Assembly (NCBI GenBank): GCA_963837945.1
Contig: CAWIQD010000022.1
Location: 33,108 to 97,107 of the forward strand
Origin: CAVUBL01 sp963837945
GTDB lineage: Bacteria > Acidobacteriota > Thermoanaerobaculia > Multivoradales > DATKCC01
Reading direction: 5' to 3'
DNA: 64,000 nt
Part shown: positions 36,297 through 44,086 of the stretch, piece after piece
Layout of the letters: every line of letters begins with the position of its first letter
Numbering within the stretch: the stretch's first letter is position 1
The notes under the pieces: generated by a model
Told to the model about the DNA's origin: nothing
Database searches by the model: none
Seen by the model: the letters and a program-made list of their open reading frames with translations, nothing else
Made by a program: the position numbers and the translations under genes

Positions 36297-37474
36297 CGCG
36301 GACCCCCTTCCCGTTCCACCGCCTCGCGGTGACGCACGACGAAGGCGAACACCCCGATCAGCGCCAGCGTCGCCACGACCACCAAGACGGGGGACCAGGA
36401 GCGGTAGCCCCAGGAGGTCATGGCCACCATGTAGAGGAGCACCAGCACCCCGGCGACCGTGAACGCCCGGCTCCGGCCCTCCCGGACCACGTTGCGGTCG
36501 AGGAACGGCACCAGCAGCAGGACGAGCCCGGCGAGGCCGAAGAGCAGGATCGGGAAGACCTCGTACTCGATCCCGAGGAAGGCGCCCCCGGGCACCTTCT
36601 TCAAGGTCTGGAACATGAACATGAAGTACCACTCCGGCTTGATGTCGGCGTAGGCCGGAGCGAAGGGGTTGGCCTTCTCTCCCAGCTCCCAGGGGAAGAG
36701 CGCGGCGAGAGCGGCGAGCACCGCCAGGGCGAGGAGCCAGCCGAAGAGGTCGCGCAGCGCGTAGTGCGGCAGGAACCGCATCGGGCGCCGGCGCTTCGCC
36801 TCGTCCTCGAGCGTCGGGGGCACGCTCATGCCGTGGAGCTGGACGAGGAGCACGTGGAGCCCGAGGACCATGGTGGTGATCGCCGGCAGGATGGCCACGT
36901 GCCAGCCGTAGAAACGCGACAGGGTGGCGCCGGTCACCCGGTCGCCGCCGCGCAGGAAGCGCAGCATCCAGGGCCCGACGCCGGGGACCACGCCGGCGAT
37001 CTCGGTGCCCACCTTGGTGGCGAAGAACGAGAGCTGGTTCCAGGGCAGCAGGTACCCGGAGAAGCCGAAGGCGAGGGCGAGGAACAGGGCGACGCAACCG
37101 GTCACCCAGGTCGCCTCGCGCGGCGGGCGGTAGGCCTTGGCGAAGAACACCGTCGCCAGGTGGACGAAGGCGGTGAGGATCATCAGGTTCGCCGACCAGG
37201 AATGGATCGAGCGGATCAACCAGCCGAACGGCACGCTGGTCATCAGGAACTCGACCGACTCGAAGGCGTTCTCGGCCGAGGGCCGGTAGTAGAGCATCAG
37301 CAGGATGCCGGTCGAGACCTGGACCAGGAAGAAGAACAGGGTCATGCCGCCGAAGTAGTAGATGACCGAGTAGCGGTGCACCGGCACGGTCTTGTGGGCG
37401 GCGAGCTCGCGGACCTTGTCGAGGTGCAGCCGGTCGTCGAGCCAGCGGCGGACGGACTCTCGTCGAGTGCTCAT
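36293..37474 (-). CDS. Cytochrome b subunit of a quinol:cytochrome c oxidoreductase
   Basis: The 393-residue protein is a full-length cytochrome b (b6 plus subunit IV type in one chain). It has the start VPVHRYSVIYYFGGMTLFFF, two b-heme pairs (IHSWSANLMILTAFVHL; GWHVAILPAITTMVLGLHVL), a Qo-site KPEWYFMFMFQTLKK and about eight to nine helices. It oxidises menaquinol and divides electrons between the Rieske centre and the b hemes. It lies 10 bases after the Rieske gene and overlaps the multiheme cytochrome gene, so the three form one complex operon. Confidence 0.95.
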   Translation of the reverse strand: MSTRRESVRRWLDDRLHLDKVRELAAHKTVPVHRYSVIYYFGGMTLFFFLVQVSTGILLMLYYRPSAENAFESVEFLMTSVPFGWLIRSIHSWSANLMILTAFVHLATVFFAKAYRPPREATWVTGCVALFLALAFGFSGYLLPWNQLSFFATKVGTEIAGVVPGVGPWMLRFLRGGDRVTGATLSRFYGWHVAILPAITTMVLGLHVLLVQLHGMSVPPTLEDEAKRRRPMRFLPHYALRDLFGWLLALAVLAALAALFPWELGEKANPFAPAYADIKPEWYFMFMFQTLKKVPGGAFLGIEYEVFPILLFGLAGLVLLLVPFLDRNVVREGRSRAFTVAGVLVLLYMVAMTSWGYRSWSPVLVVVATLALIGVFAFVVRHREAVEREGGPR

Positions 37475-37484
37475 GGCGACGGGC

Positions 37485-37946
37485 TCACGCCTTCGACACG
37501 ACGACGGTCTCGGGCTGGGACGGCGCCTTCGAGACCAGGTGGACGGTGTACTGGGCGAGCGGCTTGGGCGGCGGGCCGGCGATCACCTTGCCGGTCAGGT
37601 CGTACTCCCCGCCGTGGCAGTTGCAGTAGATGAGCTCCTTGGGCTTCTTGTACTCGACGATGCACGACAGGTGCGTGCAGGTCGCCGCGAAGGCGCGGAA
37701 CTCCTGCTGGGCGACCCGGATGACGATCACCGGCTCGACCCCCAGGGAGATGATCTTGAACCCCTTGTCGACGAAATCGGGGTCGTTGACGAGGCCCGCC
37801 TCGACCTGGTTGGCCGAGGCTTCGGCGATCTCCGGCGGGCTGAGGAAGCGGACCACCGGGTAGGCGATCGCGACCAGCAGCGCGCCGACCGAGGATCCCA
37901 GGAACCAGTTGACGAACCGTCGCCGGCTCAGACCTGTTTCGGTCAT
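37485..37946 (-). CDS. Rieske iron-sulfur protein of the bc complex
   Basis: The 153-residue product has a Tat-type start (GLSRRRFVNWFLGSS), an N-terminal membrane helix and a Rieske domain with CTHLSC (Cys90, His92) and CNCHGG (Cys108, His111), including the disulfide cysteines 95 and 110. It passes one electron from quinol to the cytochrome c part. It is first in the operon with cytochrome b and the 11-heme cytochrome. The 292 bases upstream hold a CTACCC-GGAA-GGGTAG inverted repeat (about 38123-38138) and no gene; the promoter should lie there. Confidence 0.95.
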   Translation of the reverse strand: MTETGLSRRRFVNWFLGSSVGALLVAIAYPVVRFLSPPEIAEASANQVEAGLVNDPDFVDKGFKIISLGVEPVIVIRVAQQEFRAFAATCTHLSCIVEYKKPKELIYCNCHGGEYDLTGKVIAGPPPKPLAQYTVHLVSKAPSQPETVVVSKA

Positions 37947-38238
37947 GGCCCTCCCCTTCTACGGCCGGTCCGGCCGGCCGGGTTCCGTCGATCGCACGCG
38001 ACGCCCGGCCGGGTCCGGACGTTCGGTCTCACCGCGCGGCGACCGCCACGAATCCATCGCTCGCTGAACGACGGTTTCTCATACGGGAGCGCCGTGCGCC
38101 ACCTCTCTCCGGGCGGGTGGGCCCTACCCGGAAGGGTAGCCGTGGGACGGATGGAGCTGCTTCAATGTGGCACGCGGGGAGTGGCGCGCGCAAGCTGGGC
38201 GGGGGAGTGGGGGGGGTGGGGCCGCGGGCGGCCGGCGC

Positions 38239-38562
38239 TCAGCGAGCGCCGGCGGCGCGGCGGATTCGGGCGGCGCGCGGGATGAAGAAATGGTCGCGCT
38301 CGCTGGCCAGCGCTCGTTCGAGGGCACCCTCGAGATAGACCGGCTCGAGACCGGCGGCCCAGTACTCGGCGTCCATCAGGTTGGGCTGGACGGTCTCTCT
38401 GGACGTCGAGACGTGCGGCGAGCCGTCCTCGGGAATGAATTCCAGCCACCCCTCCCAGAGGCCGTCCTCGGCCTGGGCGCCGAGCGCCCGGACTCGATAT
38501 CGCCGGCCTTCGGCATCGGTGACCGAACGTTTGAACTCGATCAGAAGGTGGTCTTGGCTCAT
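38239..38562 (-). CDS. Conserved hypothetical protein, 107 residues
   Basis: ATG 38562 has GGGAGGAG just before it. The product starts MSQDHLLIEFKRSVTD and contains RRYRVRALGAQAEDGLWEGW and EFIPEDGSPHVSTSRETVQP, with a basic C-terminus (ERDHFFIPRAARIRRAAGAR). The pattern of short strands followed by DAEYWAAGLEPVYLEGALER looks like a small cytosolic alpha/beta protein. No catalytic motif is seen and I do not recognise the family. It lies 87 bases after the YjbQ gene. Confidence 0.6.
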   Translation of the reverse strand: MSQDHLLIEFKRSVTDAEGRRYRVRALGAQAEDGLWEGWLEFIPEDGSPHVSTSRETVQPNLMDAEYWAAGLEPVYLEGALERALASERDHFFIPRAARIRRAAGAR

Positions 38563-38649
38563 CGCTCCTCCCGGAGGATTCGAGCCCCCCGGAGGCCCCG
38601 GCTGGGCCTCCTTGGAGAGAGGAGGAAGCAAGGACTCTGCCAGCCGGCG

Positions 38650-39057
38650 TCACTCGCCGACGTGCACCACGAGCTCGCGGCGGTGGCGGCTCCGCCGGTG
38701 CTCCCAGAGGAAGATGCCCTGCCAGGTGCCGAGCGCCAGCCGGCCCTCGACGATCGGGATGCCGAGGGAGGTGGCGGTGAGCGCCGCCTTGATGTGGGAG
38801 GGCATGTCGTCGGGCCCTTCGGCCTTGTGGGTGAAGTGCGGATCGTCCTCCGGCACCAGGCGGTCGAGCCAGCCCTCGAGGTCGCGGCGCGCCGAAGGAT
38901 CGGCGTTCTCCTGGATCGTCAGGCTGGCCGAGGTGTGGCGTAGGAACAGGGTGCACAGGCCCTCGGCCACGCCGGCCTCCGAGACGGCGTCGGCGACCTG
39001 CGACGTGATCTCGTGGAGCCCGGGGCCGGAGACCTGGAGGGTGAGCGTGCGGATCAT
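38650..39057 (-). CDS. yjbQ: YjbQ family protein (UPF0047, secondary thiamine-phosphate synthase type)
   Basis: A 135-residue protein with the YjbQ signatures LFLRHTSASLTIQENADP, HFTHKAEGPDDMPSHIKAAL and IPIVEGRLALGTWQGIFLWE. The family forms a small trimeric beta fold with conserved His residues. E. coli YjbQ has weak thiamine-phosphate synthase activity, but the main role is not settled. ATG 39057 matches the usual family start (MIRTLTLQVSG); an earlier start would add ten unrelated residues. Confidence 0.9.
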   Translation of the reverse strand: MIRTLTLQVSGPGLHEITSQVADAVSEAGVAEGLCTLFLRHTSASLTIQENADPSARRDLEGWLDRLVPEDDPHFTHKAEGPDDMPSHIKAALTATSLGIPIVEGRLALGTWQGIFLWEHRRSRHRRELVVHVGE

Positions 39058-39117
39058 GGCGGGGGCGAATGATACAGGGTCCAATCTCGATCATCCCCCT
39101 CGCCGGGTCGTTGCGGA

Positions 39118-40071
39118 TCAGCTCAGGGTGCCGAGCACGTACCGGACCGCGGACACCGACAGGCTGTTGCCGAGGAGGGGCCAGGCGCGTTTCGGCGGCA
39201 TGTCCGGCGGCAGCGAGAAGCCGTCGGGAAAGCCCAGGAGCCGGAGGATCTCGGCCGGCGCGAAGCGGCGCAGGCCACCGCCCGCGAGCGGCAGGTACGA
39301 GCCGCTCCGCACCGGCGAGCGGCCGTAGGCGGCGGTGAAGCAGGCGGCGACCGCCGCCGGGTCCGCCGGGTCGACCACGTCGAGCGCGTGACGGTAGCGG
39401 CGGGCGAGGCGAGGGTCGAGCTCGAGCTCGGGAGCCGCCGGGCCGTCGGTCGGGTCGAGGTAGGCCGCGAGCGGCGCGCCGCCGGCCGGCGGCGCGGGCC
39501 AGGGCGCCGGGGCCGCGCCCCGCCGAGCGACCAGGTAGTAGCGCCGCCGGCGGTTGGGGACACCGAGCTCGGTCGGGCAGAGGAGGCGTTCGCGCACCCG
39601 GTAGCCGGCGGCCTCGAGCGTCTCGAGCAGGCGGGCGTGGCAGCGCGATCCGACGAAGCCCGGGACGTTTTCGAGAGCCAGCCGCGAAGGCCCGGCCGCT
39701 CCCATCTCGGGGATCCGGTCGAGCAGGGCGAGCAGGCCGCGGGCGCGCGGGTCGTCGGCGTCCCGGCCGAGCCCGCGGCGGGTGAACGGCTGGCACGGCG
39801 GAGAGAGCCACCACAGGTCGGCGCCGAAGCCGGCGAGCTCGGCGGCGTCCAGCCCCTCGACGGTCCGCGCCCGAGCGGGGTGGTCGAAGTTGCGTTCGTA
39901 GACCGCGAGGGCGACCCGGCTGACGTCGAGCGCCGCGGCGATCCGCGCGCCGGAGGGCGCCAGGGCGGCGGCGCAGCCGCCGATCCCGCAGAAGAGCTCC
40001 AGAACGATTGACCGGACGCCCCCTCCCGTGGTCGGCGGCTGGTTCGGCGGTTCGGCGCGGCCCTTCGCCAT
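39118..40071 (-). CDS. Dnmt2/TRDMT1-type C5-cytosine methyltransferase (predicted tRNA methyltransferase)
   Basis: The 317-residue product has the C5-MTase motifs: FCGIGG (27-32), the catalytic loop SPPCQPFTR with Cys93, ENVPGF (from 134), RRRRYY and GNSLSV. Two features point to Dnmt2 rather than a DNA methylase. One is PPCQPFTRRGLGRDADDPRA after the catalytic Cys; the other is CFTAAYGRS with the Dnmt2 hallmark CFT (from 244). No target-recognition domain is present. Dnmt2 methylates C38 of tRNA-Asp or, in Geobacter, tRNA-Glu. No restriction gene is adjacent. The start is uncertain: ATG 40071 is used, while GTG 40104 would overlap the lipoprotein stop. Confidence 0.85.
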   Translation of the reverse strand: MAKGRAEPPNQPPTTGGGVRSIVLELFCGIGGCAAALAPSGARIAAALDVSRVALAVYERNFDHPARARTVEGLDAAELAGFGADLWWLSPPCQPFTRRGLGRDADDPRARGLLALLDRIPEMGAAGPSRLALENVPGFVGSRCHARLLETLEAAGYRVRERLLCPTELGVPNRRRRYYLVARRGAAPAPWPAPPAGGAPLAAYLDPTDGPAAPELELDPRLARRYRHALDVVDPADPAAVAACFTAAYGRSPVRSGSYLPLAGGGLRRFAPAEILRLLGFPDGFSLPPDMPPKRAWPLLGNSLSVSAVRYVLGTLS

Positions 40072-40100
40072 CGACCGGGAGGTTACCGAAACTCGGGTCC

Positions 40101-41234
40101 TCACCGCGGCGGCGGGGTGGCGCGGACCTCGACCTCGACCGGCTGGTCGAGCACGAGCTGGAGCCGCGCGCCCTGCGGCAGCACGACCTCCTGGCCCGCG
40201 CTCTTCGAGGCGATGACGGTGCCCGCGGCGGCGCCGACGATGGCGCCGATCAGCGTGCCCTTGCCCTTGTGATCCCGGTTCAGCACCCGGCCCAGGACGG
40301 CGCCGCCCACCGCGGCCCCGCCGATCGTGGCGGCGTCGCGCGCGGTCTCGTTCTCGCCCTTGGTGGCGAGCTCGGCGTCGATCGCGACCGGTGCGGAGCC
40401 GCGCGGCTCGAGGCGCCGGAAGTCGAGCACCAGGCGGGCCTGGCCGCCGACCCTGGCGAGCGGCACCGCCTCGGTCACCTCGCCGACCACCTCGGAGCCC
40501 GCGGGGACGACCTCGGTGCCGTCGACCACCAGCGGCTGCCGGAGGCGCGCGCGGACCGGGTCGCCGGCCACGCTGGTGGCGCTCGAGAGGCCGGCGAGGA
40601 GCTCGGCGTCGAAGCGGGTGCCGGCGGGCAGGGTGTAGGTACGCCCCGGCAGGCTCGCCACGCGGCCGTCGCCCTCGTCGGAGCGCTCGAGGCCCTCGTC
40701 GCCGGGGCGCCGGCGCCAGCTCTCGTCGTCCGGGTCGGGGAGCGCCGCGGGCGCCGCGGCGGTCGGATCCTCGGCGGCCGGCTCGGCTTGCGGCTCGTTG
40801 GCCGGGGCGGGCCGGGCCTCGACCGGAGCGGGGCGGGGCGCCGGGGCCGGAGCCGTCGCCCGGGCGGGCGTCCGATCCGGCGCTGCCGGGCGGCTCGCGG
40901 GCGACGGGCTCGGCGAGCGCGCCTCGAGCGCCTCCTCCCGGGCGTCGAGCTCGGCCTCGCGGCGGTCGAGCTCGCGCTGCCTCTCGGCCAGCGAGCTCGC
41001 TTCGGCGGCGGGAGCGGCCTGGCCGGCCTCGGGCGCGTCCGGCACCGCTTCGGCCGGGGCGACGGCGACGGTCCCGGGGTCCGGCGTGGCGGGCCGGGTG
41101 TCCTCGGGCGGGGGCGGCGGTGTCGCCTCGACGAAGGGGTTGCGGCCGCAGCCGCCGGCGAGCGGTACGAGACAGAGCAGGGCAAAGGCCGTCGATGGGG
41201 CGAACGAGCGGGTCGCGCGGGGTCGGCGAGTCAT
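40101..41234 (-). CDS. Lipoprotein with coiled coil and glycine-zipper domain
   Basis: A 377-residue protein with a lipobox (LAGGC, Cys29), a Pro/Ala-rich linker, a short charged helix (LAERQRELDRREAELDAREE) and a C-terminal domain. That domain contains a glycine zipper (AAVGGAVLGRVLNRDHKGKG, GAIVGAAAGTVIASKSAGQE) followed by LQLVLDQPVEVEV. Its middle part (PAGTRFDAELLAGLSSATSV, VVPAGSEVVGEVTEA) is typical of acidobacterial TraF/TrbI-like envelope proteins of unknown role. AGGAG stands eight bases before ATG 41234. It is probably anchored in the outer membrane. Confidence 0.75.
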   Translation of the reverse strand: MTRRPRATRSFAPSTAFALLCLVPLAGGCGRNPFVEATPPPPPEDTRPATPDPGTVAVAPAEAVPDAPEAGQAAPAAEASSLAERQRELDRREAELDAREEALEARSPSPSPASRPAAPDRTPARATAPAPAPRPAPVEARPAPANEPQAEPAAEDPTAAAPAALPDPDDESWRRRPGDEGLERSDEGDGRVASLPGRTYTLPAGTRFDAELLAGLSSATSVAGDPVRARLRQPLVVDGTEVVPAGSEVVGEVTEAVPLARVGGQARLVLDFRRLEPRGSAPVAIDAELATKGENETARDAATIGGAAVGGAVLGRVLNRDHKGKGTLIGAIVGAAAGTVIASKSAGQEVVLPQGARLQLVLDQPVEVEVRATPPPR

Positions 41235-41334
41235 GGGGATCTCCTGGCTGGATGGCTGTCGCTGCCAGGAGAAAGCAACCGCGGTGCCACGGGACGAGAG
41301 CGCATCTGCGCCCTCGGCGCCGACCCCTCTGCGC

Positions 41335-41820
41335 TCACTCCCCGGGCGAGGAACCGTCGCCCGCCCCCCGCGGCCGTTCGCTCCGCAGGCGGGCGGTCGC
41401 CGCCAGCAGGCCCGCCAGGTAGCCGCCCAGAGGCACCACGGCGAGCACCGGCGGGGCCGCCAGGCCGGCGTCGGCGCCGAGCTGGTACGCCGCCCAGTAG
41501 CTCAAGGCGATCGGCGAGGTGAAGAAGATCGTGCCCGCCCACCGCCGCTCCCGCTCCGCCTCCTTGTGGGCGTACTCGCGCTCGCCGGAGGTGACCTGCG
41601 GGTCCTCGACCGCCGCCCAGCGGCGCCGGTCGATCTCCCGGGCGCGCAGGACCGTCGCCGCGCCGCCGAAGAGCCCGCCCGCCAGGAGCGCGACAGCCGA
41701 GACCCAGAGGCCCGTCCGGTCGAGCAACGGCAGGACGTGGACCCCGAGGCTCGCCAGGAACCCGAGCAGGAGGCCGCCGACGGCGGCGACGGCGGCGACG
41801 GTCTGGGCGCGCTCGAGCAT
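41335..41820 (-). CDS. Membrane protein of unknown function, 161 residues
   Basis: Four likely membrane helices: about 7-30 (VAAVAAVGGLLLGFLASLG), 38-60, 95-112 and 122-143. A charged loop with many Arg and Glu (REIDRRRWAAVEDP, ERERRWAG) lies between the second and third. It is preceded by a lipoprotein gene on its downstream side and a divergent peptidase gene on the other. I do not recognise the family. Confidence 0.65.
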   Translation of the reverse strand: MLERAQTVAAVAAVGGLLLGFLASLGVHVLPLLDRTGLWVSAVALLAGGLFGGAATVLRAREIDRRRWAAVEDPQVTSGEREYAHKEAERERRWAGTIFFTSPIALSYWAAYQLGADAGLAAPPVLAVVPLGGYLAGLLAATARLRSERPRGAGDGSSPGE

Positions 41821-41963
41821 GGCGGAATGCTATCCCGACGTCCCGCATCGCGCCCTGGTCCCGCGGTCCCTCGCCCCCCGGAAACCTCCACGCCGGGCCG
41901 GCGTATAGACGAGGGAGCGGGGCGGCCCGCTCGAACCCTGGCAGACACGACGAGGAGGCTTTC

Positions 41964-44084
41964 GTGAGACGACCCCTGTCCACCCGGAGCAAGCACGCCC
42001 CGCGCCTGCGCTCGACCCTGGTCTTGGCGGCGGCGTCGATCCTGGCCGGCCTGCTGGCGCCGGCGGCGGCCCGCGCGGCGGCTCCCGGCTTCGACGAGTA
42101 CCACGACTTCGCGGAGGTCGAGCAGAGCCTCCATGCCTGGGCCGAGCGGCCCGAGGTGACGCTCGCCGAGATCGGCCGCTCGGCCGGCGGCCGGCCGCTC
42201 TGGGTCGCCCGGATCGCCGGCGCCGGCCCCGTGGCCCCCGACGCACGGCCCGCGGTCTTCGTCGGCGCCAACATCGCCGGCTACCACAACGCCGGCACCG
42301 AGGCGGCCCTCGACCTGATCCGCACGCTGCTCTCGGGCGACGCGGCGGAGCTCCTCGCCACCCGCACCTTCTACGTCGCGCCGGTGCTCGACCCCGACGC
42401 CCACGACGCCCTCTTCGCGGCGGTCCGCGTGCGGCGCTCCGGCAACGCCCAGAAGCTCGACCACGACCGTGACGGGCTGGTCGGCGAGGACGGGCCGGAC
42501 GATCTCGACGGCGACGGCCGGATCACGCGCCTCCGGATCCCCGACCCGGCGGGCAAGTGGCTGCCCGATCCCTCCGATCCCCGCCTGATGGTGAAGGCCG
42601 ATGCCATCAAGCAGCGGGCCGGTGCCTACCGGATCGTCAGCGAGGGCCGGGACGACGACGGCGACGGCGAGTACAACGAGGACCCGGCGACCGGCGTGGT
42701 GCCGGACGAGAACTTCGCCCACCAGTTCCCCTATCCGCAGCCCGAGGCCGGCCCCTGGCCGAGCTACGCCCCGGAAACCAAGGCGGTCATGGACTTCCTG
42801 CTCGCCCATCGCAACGTCGCCTTGGCCGTGGTCTACGGGCCGGCGAACAACCTGCTCGCCAAGCCCCAGAGCCTGGGTGGCGGCGGCGACCTGGGCAGTC
42901 AGAAGTTCAAGGTGCCGAAGGAGGCCGCCGACTTCCTGGGCCTCGATCCGGAGGCCGAGTACACGATCGACGAGGTCTGGGAGGTCGCCAAGGACCTGCC
43001 GTTCATCCTCCAGAACGGCATCACCAAGGACCAGGTGGCGCAGTTCCTGGGCGCCGGCCCGGCGACCAAGGTGGCCGACGACGACATGGCGGTGATCGAC
43101 GACCTCGCCAAGCAGTACACCGCCCGGCTGGAGTCCGCCGGGCTGGCCAAGGACCGGCCGGCCGAGCAGTACGGCAAGGGCGGCTTCACCCCCTGGCTCT
43201 ACTACCAGTACGGCGTGCTCGCCCTCGAGCTCGACGTCTGGGGCATCCCCAAGCCGGAGGCGCCCAAGCCGGCGGCTGAGGCCGGGGCCGCCGGCGCTCC
43301 GCTCACCCTCGAGCGCCTCGAGGGGATGAGCTCCGACGAGGTGATCGCCCTGGGCGAGGACGCGATCAACGCCTTCCTGCAAGACAACCACGTGCCCGCC
43401 CAGTTCGACGCCGCGCGGGTGATCGGCGCCCTCCAGTCGGGGCAGGTCACGCCGGCGAAGATGGCGGCGATGATCGGGCAGATGGGCGGCGGATCGGGCG
43501 GCGCCGCCGGCGGCAAGGACGAGGACGATCCCGCCACCAAGCGGCGGCGCGAGGTCCTCGCCTGGCTCGACGCCAACGCTCCGGGCTCGGTCGCCCCCTG
43601 GACCCCGGTCACCCTGCCGGACGGCACCCAGGCCGAGGTCGGGGGGCTCGACCCGTTCGCGGAGGTGGCGCCGCCTTACGCGCTCCTCGCCCCGGCGCTC
43701 GCCGTCCATACCCGGACCGTCCTCGACCTGGCGGCCAAGCTCGCCCGGGTCGAGATCCTGGCGCTCGAGGCCGAGCCGCTCGGGGCCGGGGTGGTGCGGG
43801 TCCACGCGGTGGCCGGCAACCGCGGCTACCTGCCGACCCACACCGCCATGGCCGAGCGGGCGAAAAACCACCTGCCGGTGCGCCTGGAGCTCGCGACCGG
43901 CGACGGCGTGGAGCTGGTCACCGGCCACGCCGCGACCAGCGCGGAGCGGCTGGAGGGCTCGACCGGCACGCTCGAGGGCACCTGGCTGGTCCGCGCCGCC
44001 CCCGGCGCGCGCGTCAAGGTGACCGTCACCTCCGACAACGCCGGGACCGACACCCGGACCGTCACCGTAGCGAAGGGAGCCTGA
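41964..44084 (+). CDS. M14 carboxypeptidase-like protein lacking metal ligands (probable pseudoenzyme)
   Basis: The 706-residue secreted protein (GTG 41964, GAGGAGG site) aligns by eye along its length with the M14 peptidase encoded just downstream. Where the partner has the zinc motif NIHANE, this one has NIAGYH (103-108), so both first ligands are lost. The third ligand region SYHNNGRMIL is replaced by VYGPANNLLA. The DxDxDG-rich insert (HDRDGLVGEDGPDDLDGDGR) and the LALELD region are kept. It has an extra block near 435-520 with repeated Met/Gln/Gly (AKMAAMIGQMGGGSGG). It may bind peptides or regulate its active neighbour. Confidence 0.8.
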   Translation: MRRPLSTRSKHAPRLRSTLVLAAASILAGLLAPAAARAAAPGFDEYHDFAEVEQSLHAWAERPEVTLAEIGRSAGGRPLWVARIAGAGPVAPDARPAVFVGANIAGYHNAGTEAALDLIRTLLSGDAAELLATRTFYVAPVLDPDAHDALFAAVRVRRSGNAQKLDHDRDGLVGEDGPDDLDGDGRITRLRIPDPAGKWLPDPSDPRLMVKADAIKQRAGAYRIVSEGRDDDGDGEYNEDPATGVVPDENFAHQFPYPQPEAGPWPSYAPETKAVMDFLLAHRNVALAVVYGPANNLLAKPQSLGGGGDLGSQKFKVPKEAADFLGLDPEAEYTIDEVWEVAKDLPFILQNGITKDQVAQFLGAGPATKVADDDMAVIDDLAKQYTARLESAGLAKDRPAEQYGKGGFTPWLYYQYGVLALELDVWGIPKPEAPKPAAEAGAAGAPLTLERLEGMSSDEVIALGEDAINAFLQDNHVPAQFDAARVIGALQSGQVTPAKMAAMIGQMGGGSGGAAGGKDEDDPATKRRREVLAWLDANAPGSVAPWTPVTLPDGTQAEVGGLDPFAEVAPPYALLAPALAVHTRTVLDLAAKLARVEILALEAEPLGAGVVRVHAVAGNRGYLPTHTAMAERAKNHLPVRLELATGDGVELVTGHAATSAERLEGSTGTLEGTWLVRAAPGARVKVTVTSDNAGTDTRTVTVAKGA

Positions 44085-44086
44085 CC

